Below, piece after piece: positions 1 through 8,676 of a stretch of 64,000 nt of DNA. Every line of letters begins with the position of its first letter. Positions within the stretch are counted from its first letter, which is position 1. Both the position numbers and the translations under genes were made by a program. The stretch is taken from positions 71,407 to 135,406 of the forward strand of contig CAWDOR010000021.1 in NCBI GenBank assembly GCA_963804045.1, in the 5' to 3' direction. The stretch is from Rhodoblastus sp963804045 (lineage in GTDB: Bacteria; Pseudomonadota; Alphaproteobacteria; Rhizobiales; Beijerinckiaceae). The notes beneath the pieces were generated by a model that made no database searches, was not told the origin of the DNA, and worked only from the letters and a program-made list of their open reading frames with translations.

Positions 1-234
1 CGCATTGCCCAACCATTCCTTGCCCGGCTTGGCGACGGCGACCGGATATTGGATGGCCTGGCCGCCGCTGAGCACATAATAGAGCTTGCGCTGGCTCATG
101 CTGATGACGACGGTGCCCGCGTCATAGCGCGAGCTGAAATTGACGACGTGATTGCTGGCCCGGGCGGCGCCGAGGGGCGCGGCTGCAAAGGCCAGGGCTG
201 CGAGGGCGGCGCGCGAAACAGGGGACAGACGCAT
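1..234 (-). CDS. L,D-transpeptidase (YkuD family), N-terminal part
   Basis: Runs off the left edge; 78 codons are visible. The ATG at 234 opens a Sec-type signal peptide (basic MRLSPVSR, then an Ala/Leu core ending near AARA). The mature part begins with SNHVVNFSSRY and continues YDAGTVVISMSQRKLYYVL, which resembles the first strands of ErfK/YbiS/YkuD domains that cross-link peptidoglycan or anchor proteins to it in the periplasm. The catalytic HGT/SHGC region lies outside the window, so activity cannot be judged. About 190 bp separate it from the end of hemY, so it probably has its own promoter. Confidence 0.75.
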   Translation of the reverse strand, partial: MRLSPVSRAALAALAFAAAPLGAARASNHVVNFSSRYDAGTVVISMSQRKLYYVLSGGQAIQYPVAVAKPGKEWLGNA

Positions 235-423
235 GGCGGACTCCCGGAGGACGGATCGGAGCGTTCGGCTTGATTTGAACAAAATGCCGACAAGTCCTTC
301 GCAAATCTAGCGTAGGGGCGCCACACCTCCCGGAAATTTCGCTTTGAAGCATAATAAAGTGTTGACGGCGCGCACGCCTTTTCCCGCCGCGCCATGTATT
401 GCGTCCGGAAAATGCTTGCGCGG

Positions 424-1932
424 TCAATAGAGCCGGCTGTCGGCCTGCTGCTTTTTCGGGCCGGGATCGTCCGGCGGCGAGGCCATGGGAAAGACCACGG
501 GCTGCGGCGAGGGCCGCGCCGGCTTGTCTTCGACCGGCGCCGGCGGCGGCTCGACGATGGCGACGGGCGAGGGAGCCGGCGCCTCCGCCTGGACCTCCAG
601 CGCCGGCGGCTCATAGGCCGGCGGCGGCTCCTCCGCCGGGCCGGTCAGCTCCTCCGTGGGCTCGGTCCATCTGTAAGCGTCGAGCTTGCCGGTGACCGGC
701 GAGATCGCATCCCATTGCCGCGACCAATGGCCGTCGGCGAACCACAGGGCGTCGCGCGGCGCCCGCGCGGCGCGCGCCAGCCATTCGCGCGCCAGCCCCT
801 GGGCGTCGTGCTCGCGGTCCTCCAGTTCGGCCATGATCACGCACATGCGCGCCGTCGGCCTTTCGCCCGAGGCGACCAGCGGCGCCATGGCCTGCCGCGC
901 CGCGGCGAAATCGCGGGCGGCGATCGCCGTCACCGCGACGATCATCGCGCTCTCGGGGCTTGCCGGCGCGACCTTGGCCAGAGTTTTCGCCCGCGCCAAT
1001 CGGTCGGAAGAGGAATCGCCGGGACGCATGTCGACATAGGCGCGCGCCAACTCGGGATGCGGCTCTTTGGCGTAGATCTCCTCGATCATTTTCGAGGCGG
1101 CGCGCATGTCGCCCTTGCGCGACAGCAGCCGGCCCAGCAGCACGGCGGCGGGAACCAGATCGGGCGCTTTCTTGAGCGCGGCGCGCAAGAGTTTTATCGC
1201 CCGATCCGGCGCGGTGAGTTCGCAATCGCCGGCGATGGCCGCGCCCAGCACGGCCTTCTGCCGCCGCGCGGTCGCGGGATCGACGATTTTGGCGCGCAGA
1301 TTCTGATCGACGCAGAGATGCGCCGCCTCCCAGTCGCGGGCCGCCGTGTGGCGGTCGAGCACCGCCTGGCCCGACCAGCTCAGCGGGCGGGCGCTATGGG
1401 CCTCCAGCGCCAGCGCATGGGCGGCGTCGGCGTCGCCCTGGCGCAGACTCTCGGCGTGCAAGCCGCGCAAGCCGAGCATTTTGGTGTCGCCGCGCGCGAT
1501 CATGGCGCGGAAGGCGCGCTCGGCCTTTGGCCGATCGCCCGTGAGTTGCGCCGCCTGCGCTTCGAGCAGCAGGGTCAGCGGTTCGTCGGGCAGATATTTT
1601 TTCGCCTCGAGGCTGGCTTTTTGCGCCCGTTGCGCGTCGCCGGCGCCCGCCGCCAGAATGCCGCGCGAAAGAGCCTCATGGCCGCGCGCCTTGCGCCTTG
1701 CGTGGCGCGCCAGCGACATCAGCGTGGGCACATGGAAGATGAAGCGGATCAGGCTCCAGACCATGCCCAGGACCACGGCCGCCGCCAGCACGAAAGCCAG
1801 GCCGATCAAGGGCGAGGTCTCGATGTGATAGCCGAACCAGTCGAGCGTCAGCGAGCCCGGCTGGTCCCACAACAGGCCCAGGCCATAGGCGGCGCCGGCG
1901 ATCGCGGCGAGAAAAATCAGGGTTTTGATCAT
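424..1932 (-). CDS. hemY: HemY-like inner-membrane TPR protein
   Basis: About 502 residues. Two N-terminal membrane segments (near residues 4-22 and 40-62, around the DWFGYHIETSP loop) precede a long helical TPR-like region rich in Ala/Arg, as in proteobacterial HemY N-domain proteins, which are associated with the haem pathway at the inner membrane by an unclear mechanism. The tail after residue 430 is Pro/Glu-rich and low complexity. The ATG at 1932 is preferred; an in-frame TTG at 1944 is possible, and neither has a strong Shine-Dalgarno. It follows the Mic60-like gene by about 80 bp, the usual alphaproteobacterial pairing. This is not the FAD-type protoporphyrinogen oxidase that shares the name hemY. 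Confidence 0.85.
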   Translation of the reverse strand: MIKTLIFLAAIAGAAYGLGLLWDQPGSLTLDWFGYHIETSPLIGLAFVLAAAVVLGMVWSLIRFIFHVPTLMSLARHARRKARGHEALSRGILAAGAGDAQRAQKASLEAKKYLPDEPLTLLLEAQAAQLTGDRPKAERAFRAMIARGDTKMLGLRGLHAESLRQGDADAAHALALEAHSARPLSWSGQAVLDRHTAARDWEAAHLCVDQNLRAKIVDPATARRQKAVLGAAIAGDCELTAPDRAIKLLRAALKKAPDLVPAAVLLGRLLSRKGDMRAASKMIEEIYAKEPHPELARAYVDMRPGDSSSDRLARAKTLAKVAPASPESAMIVAVTAIAARDFAAARQAMAPLVASGERPTARMCVIMAELEDREHDAQGLAREWLARAARAPRDALWFADGHWSRQWDAISPVTGKLDAYRWTEPTEELTGPAEEPPPAYEPPALEVQAEAPAPSPVAIVEPPPAPVEDKPARPSPQPVVFPMASPPDDPGPKKQQADSRLY

Positions 1933-1961
1933 CGGCTTGCTCAAAAAAACGGAAGAAACGT

Positions 1962-2029
1962 CAGGTTCTGCTCTCGACCAGCTTCGACGCGCGATCAGCT
2001 TCGACTCTTGGTCAGCTTCGACTCTTGGT
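1962..2029. repeat. 17-bp tandem repeat (about four units) across the Mic60 stop codon
   Basis: Two identical 17-bp units (1996-2012 and 2013-2029) are followed by two diverged ones (1979-1995 and 1962-1978). The repeat contains the last codons and stop of the Mic60-like gene (stop 2012-2014) and runs into the space before hemY. Because 17 is not a multiple of three, gain or loss of units changes where the frame stops. Confidence 0.8.
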
Positions 2030-3346
2030 CAGATTCTGCACCGCCGCCGCGACCTCGGCTTGCGCCGCGGCCTCGGCGTCGAGCCGCGCCCGCGCCGCCC
2101 TGGCCCAATCCGCGCTCAACGCGCGCGCCGCCTCGGGCAATTGCGCCTGTTCGGCCAGCGCGCCCGAGAGATCGCCAAGGCCGAGCGCCTTCAACGCGCC
2201 CTTCACATGGGCGGCGGCCTGAGCTTCGGCGCCGCCGGCGGCGCGGACCTTGACGAGTCTTCCCAGATTGTCGCGCAGATAGGCCAGCGCCCGCGCGCCG
2301 AAATCTTTCGGCGGGGATTCGACGCCTGCGGCGGGCGCCGGCGGCGCGGAAGCCGCGATGAGCTTTTCCGACAGGGCGGAAAAATCGGCGGCGAGTTTCG
2401 CCAGGTCGGGCGTTGAAACGCCGGCGCGCAACTGGGCGATATGCGCGGGATCGGCGCCGAGCTTTTCCAGCGCATCGACCAGGGTGGAAAAATCGCCGTT
2501 CTGTCGCAAGGCGGCGACCACGGATTGCGCCAGCACCAGACGCGCGGCGGCGTCCGCCGATTTTGCCGGAGCGGCGTCGGGCGAGGCCAAAGCGCGGGTT
2601 TCGGCCTTGGGCGCGGCCAGCTTGGCCTCGGCGGCGGTCAGCCTTTGCTGCAACTGGTCGATTTCCGCCTGGGCCTGCGCCAATCTGTCGTCCAGCCCGG
2701 TCGCAGCGCTTTTGGCTTCGGCGGCGGGTTGGGCAATGGCGGGTTGAGCGGTTTCGCTCGCGCCGGGCGGAACCGCCGCAGCTTCAGCCGGTTTGGCCGG
2801 CCGATCCATGGGCGGCGGAACGGCGGCGGCCTCTGTCGCGCTGGCCGGCTTGCTCTCGGCGGCGGGCGCCGCGACGCGCTCCGGCGTCGCCGGCGGGGAG
2901 ACGGCTCTTGCGGCGGGGGCCGCGGTTTGGGCGGCTTCGGCCGCGACTTGCGCGCTCGGCGCCGGCGAATGCGCAGCGTCATATTGTTTCAGGGTCAAAT
3001 AGGAGCCGCCGCCGATCAGCGCCAAGCCGATCAATCCGGCCACAGGCATGAGAATCGAGCTTTTCGGCGCGGGCGCGTCAGCCTCGGCCGCCTCGGCTTC
3101 CCTGGCCTCCGCCATTGTTGGCGCGGCTTCCTTTGGCTCAACTTCTTGAGGCTCGACTTCTTGCGGTTCCGTCACTTGCGGTTCCGTCTCGCCCGCAGGC
3201 CCCGCCGTCGATTCGGCGGCGATTTCCACCGCCTCGCCTTCGATCACCGGCGCGGCGCGGGTCGAAAGCGGCGAAGCTTCCGTCTGCTGAGACGCTTGCG
3301 TGGGCGCCGGTTGCTCCGGCGCCGTTCCGTCTGTGTGCTCGCTCAT
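2012..3346 (-). CDS. Mic60/mitofilin-like inner-membrane protein (COG4223)
   Basis: About 444 residues. A Pro/Glu-rich cytoplasmic N-terminus with degenerate repeats (EPQEVEPQEVEP, residues 58-72) is followed by one membrane anchor (about 97-119, SSILMPVAGLIGLALIGGG), an Ala/Pro-rich stretch, a coiled coil around 222-250 (LDDRLAQAQAEIDQLQQRL) and a helical C-terminal mitofilin-like region. The alphaproteobacterial family is considered the ancestor of mitochondrial Mic60 and usually sits between hemD and hemY. Here hemY is present, but the upstream neighbour is a CitE-like gene rather than hemD. The ATG at 3346 is the first plausible start. The stop codon lies inside a 17-bp tandem repeat. Confidence 0.8.
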   Translation of the reverse strand: MSEHTDGTAPEQPAPTQASQQTEASPLSTRAAPVIEGEAVEIAAESTAGPAGETEPQVTEPQEVEPQEVEPKEAAPTMAEAREAEAAEADAPAPKSSILMPVAGLIGLALIGGGSYLTLKQYDAAHSPAPSAQVAAEAAQTAAPAARAVSPPATPERVAAPAAESKPASATEAAAVPPPMDRPAKPAEAAAVPPGASETAQPAIAQPAAEAKSAATGLDDRLAQAQAEIDQLQQRLTAAEAKLAAPKAETRALASPDAAPAKSADAAARLVLAQSVVAALRQNGDFSTLVDALEKLGADPAHIAQLRAGVSTPDLAKLAADFSALSEKLIAASAPPAPAAGVESPPKDFGARALAYLRDNLGRLVKVRAAGGAEAQAAAHVKGALKALGLGDLSGALAEQAQLPEAARALSADWARAARARLDAEAAAQAEVAAAVQNLTKSRS

Positions 3347-3437
3347 GCCTGCTCCCGCCTTTCGCCGCCATTATACCTGTCGCGCATGACGGGAAAACCC
3401 GCAAGTGACGCGCGACAGTTCTTTCCGTTCCGAAAGA

Positions 3438-4319
3438 TCAGAGGCTGGCGGCGATCGCTTCGGCTATGGCGACGGTGCGCCGGGCCATATCCGCGTGAAG
3501 CCGCTCGACCATCTTGCCGTCAATTTGCAGCGCCCCCTTGGACAGGTTTTCGGGAAGGTCAAAGGTTTCGATGATTTTGCGCGCGAAGGCGATTTCGGCT
3601 TCGTCGGGGGCGAAGACCGCGTTGCAGATCTCCACCTGCTTGGGATGGATCAAGGTCTTGCCGTCCATGCCGAGATCGCGGCCCTGCTCGCATTCGGCGC
3701 GGAAGCCTTCCTCGTCGGAAAAATTATTATAGACGCCATCGACAATATCGACGCCATGGGCTCGGGCGGCGGCGACGCAGAGCGACAGATAGGCCAGCAT
3801 CGAGGGACGGCCGGGGGTGAGCCGGGCGCGCGTTTCCTTGGCGATGTCATTGGTGCCCATCACCAGCGCCGCCAGCCGCGAGGCCGGGTCGAGCGCGGTG
3901 CGGACAATGGAATCGGCGTTGAGGATCGCCGTCGGCGTCTCCATCATCGCCCAGAGCTTGGTGTGCTCGGGCGCGCCGAGGTCGCGGATCGCCTTGGCGG
4001 TCAGGGTGATGTCGCCGGGGGTCGAGACCTTGGGCAGCAGAATGGCGTCCGGCCCGGCCTTGGCGGCGGCGGCCAGATCGTCCTTGCCCCAGGGCGTCGC
4101 CGCGCCATTGACGCGAATGACCACTTCGCGGCGGCCGAAACCGCCCGCCTTGACGGCGGCCACAACCTGCTCGCGAGCGATCTCCTTGGCGTCGGGGGCG
4201 ACGGCGTCCTCCAGATCGAGGATCAGCGCGTCGGCGGCGATGGTCCGGGCCTTTTCCAGCGCGCGGGCGTTGGAGCCGGGCATATAGAGCACGCTGCGGC
4301 GGGGACGGAGGCTGGTCAT
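3438..4319 (-). CDS. HpcH/HpaI-CitE family CoA-ester lyase or malyl-CoA thioesterase
   Basis: About 293 residues. The start at 4319 is supported by AGGAGA seven bases upstream. Family features are RRSVLYMPGSN at residues 7-17 (CoA/phosphate binding), the acidic motif LDLEDAVAP with the Mg-binding Glu/Asp, VIRVNG, and HPKQVEICN near the C-terminus. Members cleave or hydrolyse malyl-CoA, citramalyl-CoA or related esters. In serine-cycle or ethylmalonyl-CoA bacteria such enzymes handle malyl-CoA, but this sequence looks more like the short CitE-like/(3S)-malyl-CoA thioesterase branch than the main MclA lyase. It ends 91 bp before the Mic60-like gene and is divergent from the carbonic anhydrase gene, so substrate specificity is open. 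Confidence 0.8.
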   Translation of the reverse strand: MTSLRPRRSVLYMPGSNARALEKARTIAADALILDLEDAVAPDAKEIAREQVVAAVKAGGFGRREVVIRVNGAATPWGKDDLAAAAKAGPDAILLPKVSTPGDITLTAKAIRDLGAPEHTKLWAMMETPTAILNADSIVRTALDPASRLAALVMGTNDIAKETRARLTPGRPSMLAYLSLCVAAARAHGVDIVDGVYNNFSDEEGFRAECEQGRDLGMDGKTLIHPKQVEICNAVFAPDEAEIAFARKIIETFDLPENLSKGALQIDGKMVERLHADMARRTVAIAEAIAASL

Positions 4320-4512
4320 AGTTTCTCCTAATGCGTCAATCGCGACGCGGCGCAGCATAATGGCTTGGCCAAGTTCACGCCATTGTCATTTTGACTTTCG
4401 TCTTTGGCCTTTTGGCGCGAAGACATGTTGAAGGTCAAGCTTGCTCCTTTTGCCGCATTGCGGCACAAAGGGCGCGTTTTGAAGCGGCGGCGTCGCCGCG
4501 AGGGTGCATGCA

Positions 4513-5247
4513 ATGGGCGTGAGCAGATTTCCGCGACGGCTGGCCGAAGGTTACGAAAATTTCCTGGGCGGAAGATTTGGCCGCGAGCGCGAACGTTTCG
4601 AGGAACTGGCCGCACGGGGTCAAAGCCCGGACGTTTTGCTGATCGGCTGCTGCGATTCGCGCGTCTCGCCGGAGCTGATCTTCGACGCCGGCCCGGGCGA
4701 GATTTTCGTGCTGCGCAATGTCGCCAATCTCGTGCCGCCCTACAAGCCCAATGACGATTATCACGGCACCTCGGCGGCCATCGAATTCGCGGTGATGGGA
4801 CTGAAGGTCAAGCATATCGTGGTGATGGGCCACGCCCAATGCGGCGGCGTCAAGGCTTTCGCCGACATGAAGGCCGATCCCTACATGCGTCCGCTGGCGC
4901 CGGGCGATTTCATCGGCGGCTGGATCAAGCTGCTGGCGCCCGCGGCGGAAAGGCTCGGGCTTCCCGACGAAACCGCGGCCGACTGGCCGGAACGGCTGGC
5001 GCTGGAATTGGTCAAGCAAAGCATAGAAAATCTGCGCAGCTTTCCCTATATCGCCACATTGGAGACGCGCGGCTGGCTGACCCTGCACGGCGCCTATTTC
5101 GGCGTCGCCACCGGCGAATTGCTGGCGCTGGACGAGACCGACGGCCAGTTCCATCAGGTCGCCGGCGAGAGCTATCGCGAGGCGCTGGGCGCCGTTCCGC
5201 GATTCTCAGACCCTTCCCGCCCCAACCGCGAACGCAACAGACACTGA
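4513..5247 (+). CDS. beta-class carbonic anhydrase
   Basis: About 244 residues, interconverting CO2 and bicarbonate. The zinc site is complete: Cys46 and Asp48-Arg50 in GCCDSRVSP, and His107 and Cys110 in VMGHAQCGG. The conserved FVLRNVANLVPPY and SAAIEFAV segments are present. The ATG at 4513 is preferred over the in-frame GTG at 4504 because it places the usual short N-terminus before the RFPRRLAEGYENF helix. It is divergent from the CitE-like gene and convergent with the methyltransferase. It could supply bicarbonate for carboxylations, but nothing local shows the partner. Confidence 0.92.
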   Translation: MGVSRFPRRLAEGYENFLGGRFGRERERFEELAARGQSPDVLLIGCCDSRVSPELIFDAGPGEIFVLRNVANLVPPYKPNDDYHGTSAAIEFAVMGLKVKHIVVMGHAQCGGVKAFADMKADPYMRPLAPGDFIGGWIKLLAPAAERLGLPDETAADWPERLALELVKQSIENLRSFPYIATLETRGWLTLHGAYFGVATGELLALDETDGQFHQVAGESYREALGAVPRFSDPSRPNRERNRH

Positions 5248-5329
5248 CAGCGCCATGGACAGTCCATAGCTCATCCTGAAAGGTTCATCGCGCGGCCTGA
5301 AGCTGTCACGAGCTCCGCAACCGCAATTT

Positions 5330-6250
5330 TTAGTTTACAAAGCTTATCCAAATATTATTTTTGATCATAAGGTATTTATGAGTTTTAGATAAAATCTTTT
5401 TAATCAAACCTTGTTCTTTTTTCGACAATAACGCATCTACTGCCGATATGTAGGCGGTATACAACCGCAAGCGGCGCGCGATCGCGAATTTCGAAACGGA
5501 AAAAATGGCGATGGCGTCGGTAAATCCGGCCCGCTTTCCTATGGAAACGGCCTCTTTCATGCCGAACTCATGAAGATGCATGAATATTGGCTCGTTCCAA
5601 CCGAAGACCTGCGACAGGTCCAATGGCCCCAACGGCGCGTAGGGCGTGCGAACGATATATTCTCCACCGGGCTTGAGAAGCTTCCGAGCTTCTTCAAAAT
5701 GTGTCGCAATATCGTCTGGATGCAGGTGCTCGACCACCTGATCGGATATCACGTAATCGAACGATCCCGCTTCCGCATAGCGGGTCAGATGGACGCCATC
5801 GGTCACGCTCCACACGACATTTTCCGCGCTTGAGCGGGCGCCGTCCGTCCGCTCCGACGCGATATCCGCACCGACACATTTGAAGCCTTGGCCGGCCAAA
5901 TAATTGATCAGATAGCCGGCTCCACTCCCGATTTCATAAACGGATGCGCCAGGACGCAAGAGCTTGCGCCACAATTCGCCGCCGTCATGCGTTCCACCTC
6001 CGACAAGCCAGGGAAGTTCGGTGTAGAGTTTCGAATAGGCGCTCGAGAATGTTGCGTTGCGATTTTCGCTCGTGCTGGCCAAAAGCTGGTCCGTCAATGC
6101 GGCTTCGAGCGAAACATGCTTTCGGACATGTTCCAGGCCGATTTCTTCGCCAAGATTGTAAGTGTCGCGATATCGGAGGAGAATTTCCTTTTCGGTCAGG
6201 CGATCGAACAGGCCATGCCGATCGGGCGCGGATAGCGTTGAAGATGTCAT
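5330..6250 (-). CDS. class I SAM-dependent methyltransferase
   Basis: About 306 residues. The SAM-binding motif I is VYEIGSGAGY (104-113), followed by VGADIAS, DYVISDQVVEHLHP and LLKPGGEYIVRTPY, the order seen in Methyltransf_11/UbiE-like enzymes. The ATG at 6250 follows GGGACGGAAAG and is preferred over the ATG at 6268, which has no ribosome site. The C-terminal 60 residues are Lys/Ile-rich (KKEQGLIKKILSKTHKY) and the DNA there (about 5330-5420) is distinctly AT-richer than the neighbourhood, as is the upstream spacer. This suggests transfer or relaxed selection. The substrate is unknown; similar proteins occur in glycan or O-antigen loci, but no such genes are nearby. Confidence 0.75.
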   Translation of the reverse strand: MTSSTLSAPDRHGLFDRLTEKEILLRYRDTYNLGEEIGLEHVRKHVSLEAALTDQLLASTSENRNATFSSAYSKLYTELPWLVGGGTHDGGELWRKLLRPGASVYEIGSGAGYLINYLAGQGFKCVGADIASERTDGARSSAENVVWSVTDGVHLTRYAEAGSFDYVISDQVVEHLHPDDIATHFEEARKLLKPGGEYIVRTPYAPLGPLDLSQVFGWNEPIFMHLHEFGMKEAVSIGKRAGFTDAIAIFSVSKFAIARRLRLYTAYISAVDALLSKKEQGLIKKILSKTHKYLMIKNNIWISFVN

Positions 6251-6741
6251 AAGCTTTCCGTCCCTCATAATTCATGCGCGCAAAATGCCGGCTGCGCTGG
6301 ATAAATCCTGATCCGATTGCGGACCCAAAACGATAGATTGGATGATTTACAATATTGATTTCGAGGTATTCGCTCGTTTTTATGGCGAGACAATCGCGGC
6401 GACGCAAGGAAAATCATACGCGCAGAAGCTAAAATCAACGCTAACGCCGACCGTTGCATTCATCGACTCCCATGAGCGAAGGCTTAAGCCTCGTTTTTAG
6501 CGACGAAGAAAATTCAGAAGATAGTTTATTGAATAAATTAGACTATTCAGCATCGACCGACCTGCGCCGCCCGATCTGGAGCTTGGCCGGCGCCGGAGCG
6601 CAAATCCCCCCTCGCCCCTGCGCGCGATTGTCACATGCCCGTCGCTCTTAACATTTTCCTTATGTTGCGGCCCCGCCTTCGCCATCGAACCCTTATGCGA
6701 TTAGGATCAAGTTCGCCGCCTGATCCGCAAAGGACGAAAAC
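6251..6741. other. AT-rich divergent intergenic region, methyltransferase/kdp
   Basis: About 490 bp without a convincing gene. It must carry the divergent promoters for the methyltransferase and the kdp operon. The stretch 6470-6545 is notably AT-rich. An AGGC-TTAA-GCCT dyad followed by five T (about 6480-6500) resembles a weak terminator, but no transcript on that strand is known upstream. A 59-codon frame at 6472-6651 has no ribosome site and runs into Pro/Arg-rich codons, so it is not called. Confidence 0.5.
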
Positions 6742-6825
6742 ATGTCGGACGCGATTTTTCTCATCCTCGGCTTGAGCCTGATCGGCGTCATGGCGCTTTA
6801 CGCCCATGCGCTGACCCGCGCCTGA
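6742..6825 (+). CDS. 27-residue membrane peptide preceding kdpF
   Basis: ATG at 6742, seven bases after AAAGGA, and TGA at 6823-6825. The peptide is short and hydrophobic: MSDAIFLILGLSL, then IGVMALYAHALTRA, giving one predicted membrane helix with a basic end. It is followed 11 bp later by kdpF, with AAGGAGG in the gap serving kdpF. Position, ribosome site and a single transmembrane helix suggest a real small component of the kdp operon. Its function is not known, and it is not KdpF, which is the next frame. Confidence 0.6.
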   Translation: MSDAIFLILGLSLIGVMALYAHALTRA

Positions 6826-6836
6826 AGGAGGACGCC

Positions 6837-6923
6837 ATGTTCGAACCGCTCGCCGGTCTGTTCACCGCCTTGGGCCTGGGCGCCTATCTGATCGTCGCCC
6901 TGCTCAATCCCGAACGCTTTTGA
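6837..6923 (+). CDS. kdpF: KdpF, small subunit of the potassium-transporting ATPase
   Basis: 28 residues, MFEPLAGLFTALGLGAYLI then VALLNPERF: one membrane helix ending in the PERF tail typical of KdpF, which stabilises the KdpFABC complex in the inner membrane. A strong AAGGAGG lies six bases upstream of the ATG. It starts 11 bp after the preceding 27-residue peptide and ends 34 bp before kdpA. Confidence 0.85.
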   Translation: MFEPLAGLFTALGLGAYLIVALLNPERF

Positions 6924-6957
6924 GCGCCCCGGCGCCTGAAGAAATTCGAGTCTCCCC

Positions 6958-8667
6958 ATGACATTAACTGGATGGCTGCAAATCGGGCTGGTTCTCGGCC
7001 TGGTTCTTATCGCGGTCCGGCCGCTTGGCCTTTACATGGCCGCGGTTTTCGAGGGACGGCGCACGCTCGCCACGCCGATCCTCGCGCCGCTGGAGCGCGG
7101 CTTCTACCGGCTGGCCGGCGTCGTCCCGGACAAGGAGCAGGGCTGGCTGGCCTATACGCTGGCCATGCTGATGTTTTCGGCGCTGGGCTTCGCCACGCTC
7201 TACGCCATTCTGCGCCTCCAGGCCTTGCTGCCGCTCAATCCGCAAGGCTTCGACGGCGTGGCGCCCGATCTGGCCTTCAACACCGCCATCAGCTTCCTGA
7301 CCAACACCAATTGGCAGGCCTATGGCGGCGAAACGACCATGAGCCAGTTCTCGCAAATGGCCGGGCTCGCGGTGCATAATTTCCTCTCGGCGGCGACCGG
7401 CATGGCGCTGGCTTTGGCGGTGACCCGCGCCTTCGCCCGCAACAGCGCGGCGACGCTGGGCAATTTCTGGGTCGATGTCACCCGCGCCACGCTCTATGTG
7501 CTGCTGCCGCTCGCGATCGTCGTCGCCCTGGGCTTTGTCGCGACGGGCGTGCCGCAAACGCTCGCCAGCGCCGTGGACGCGACGACGCTGGAAGGCGCCA
7601 AGCAGACCCTGGCCATGGGGCCGATGGCCAGCCAGGAGGCGATCAAGCAGCTCGGCACCAATGGCGGCGGTTTTTTCAACGCCAATGCCGCCCATCCCTT
7701 CGAGAACCCCAACGCATTCGCCAATATTTTGCAGATATGGTCGATGCTGGTCGTGTCCTGCGCCCTGCTGGTCACTTTCGGCAAAATGGTCGGCGACGAG
7801 CGCCAGGGCTGGGCGCTGCTGGCCAGCGTCGGCGTCATCCTGCTGACCGGCGTCGCCCTGGTCTATGCCGCCGAAGCCGCCGGCAATCCGCTGCTGACCG
7901 CGTTGGGCGTCGATCCCGCCGCCGGCAATCTCGAAGGCAAGGAGCTGCGTTTCGGCCAGGCGCTCACCGCGCTTTATGTCGCCGTGACCACGGGACTGTC
8001 CTGCGGCGCGGTCAACGCCATGCACAATTCGCTGACGCCGCTGGGCGGCTTCGTCCCCATGTTCCTGATCCAGCTCGGCGAAGTCCTGCCCGGCGGCGTC
8101 GGCTCCGGCGTCTACGGTCTCGTGGTCTTCGCCATTCTCTCGGTGTTCATCGCCGGGCTGATGGTCGGCCGCACGCCGGAGTTCCTGGGCAAGAAGATCG
8201 AGGCGCGCGAGATCAAATTCGCCATGCTGGCGGTGCTGATCCTGCCGCTGGCGATCCTCGGCTTTTCCTCGGTCGCGGCGGTGCTGCCGGCGGCTTTGGC
8301 GAGTCTCGCCAACAATGGCCCGCATGGCCTGTCGGAAATTCTCTACGCCTATACCTCCGCGACCGGCAACAATGGCTCGGCCTTCGCCGGGCTGAACGCC
8401 AATACGCCCTGGTGGAACGTCACCACCGGCATAGCCATGGTCATGGGCCGTTTCGGCTATGTCGTGCCGGTCATGGCGATCGCCGGCTCGGTGGCGGCCA
8501 AGAAAAAGGTCGCGGCCAGCGCCGGCACTTTCCCCACTGACAGCCCGCTGTTCGTCGGCCTGCTGGTCGGCGTCATCCTCATCGTCGGCGGCTTGCAATT
8601 CTTCCCGGCGCTGGCGCTGGGCCCCATCGTCGAGCATGTGCTGATGCTCGCCGGCAAAAGCTTCTAG
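6958..8667 (+). CDS. kdpA: potassium-transporting ATPase subunit KdpA
   Basis: 569 residues, the usual KdpA length. This is the channel-like subunit of the high-affinity K+ pump KdpFABC, with about ten membrane segments. The four P-loop selectivity segments characteristic of the SKT superfamily are visible, including SFLTNTNWQAYGGE (112-125) and LGTNGGGFFNANAAHPFENP (232-251), as well as TSATGNNGSAFAGL near residue 465. The fold is intact with no frameshift. Nine bases separate its stop from kdpB. Confidence 0.97.
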   Translation: MTLTGWLQIGLVLGLVLIAVRPLGLYMAAVFEGRRTLATPILAPLERGFYRLAGVVPDKEQGWLAYTLAMLMFSALGFATLYAILRLQALLPLNPQGFDGVAPDLAFNTAISFLTNTNWQAYGGETTMSQFSQMAGLAVHNFLSAATGMALALAVTRAFARNSAATLGNFWVDVTRATLYVLLPLAIVVALGFVATGVPQTLASAVDATTLEGAKQTLAMGPMASQEAIKQLGTNGGGFFNANAAHPFENPNAFANILQIWSMLVVSCALLVTFGKMVGDERQGWALLASVGVILLTGVALVYAAEAAGNPLLTALGVDPAAGNLEGKELRFGQALTALYVAVTTGLSCGAVNAMHNSLTPLGGFVPMFLIQLGEVLPGGVGSGVYGLVVFAILSVFIAGLMVGRTPEFLGKKIEAREIKFAMLAVLILPLAILGFSSVAAVLPAALASLANNGPHGLSEILYAYTSATGNNGSAFAGLNANTPWWNVTTGIAMVMGRFGYVVPVMAIAGSVAAKKKVAASAGTFPTDSPLFVGLLVGVILIVGGLQFFPALALGPIVEHVLMLAGKSF

Positions 8668-8676
8668 GAGCCGTCC

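Noticed and set aside
5255..5267. ATGGAC-A-GTCCAT dyad after the carbonic anhydrase gene
   Set aside because: A one-base loop cannot form a terminator hairpin, and the arms are short enough to occur by chance.
6265..6459. Short minus-strand open frame between the methyltransferase and kdp
   Set aside because: No homology, no ribosome site, composition like spacer DNA.
6472..6651. 59-codon open frame starting MSEGLSLVFSDEENSED in the kdp upstream region
   Set aside because: No ribosome site, and the second half is Pro/Arg-rich noncoding-like; possible but unsupported.
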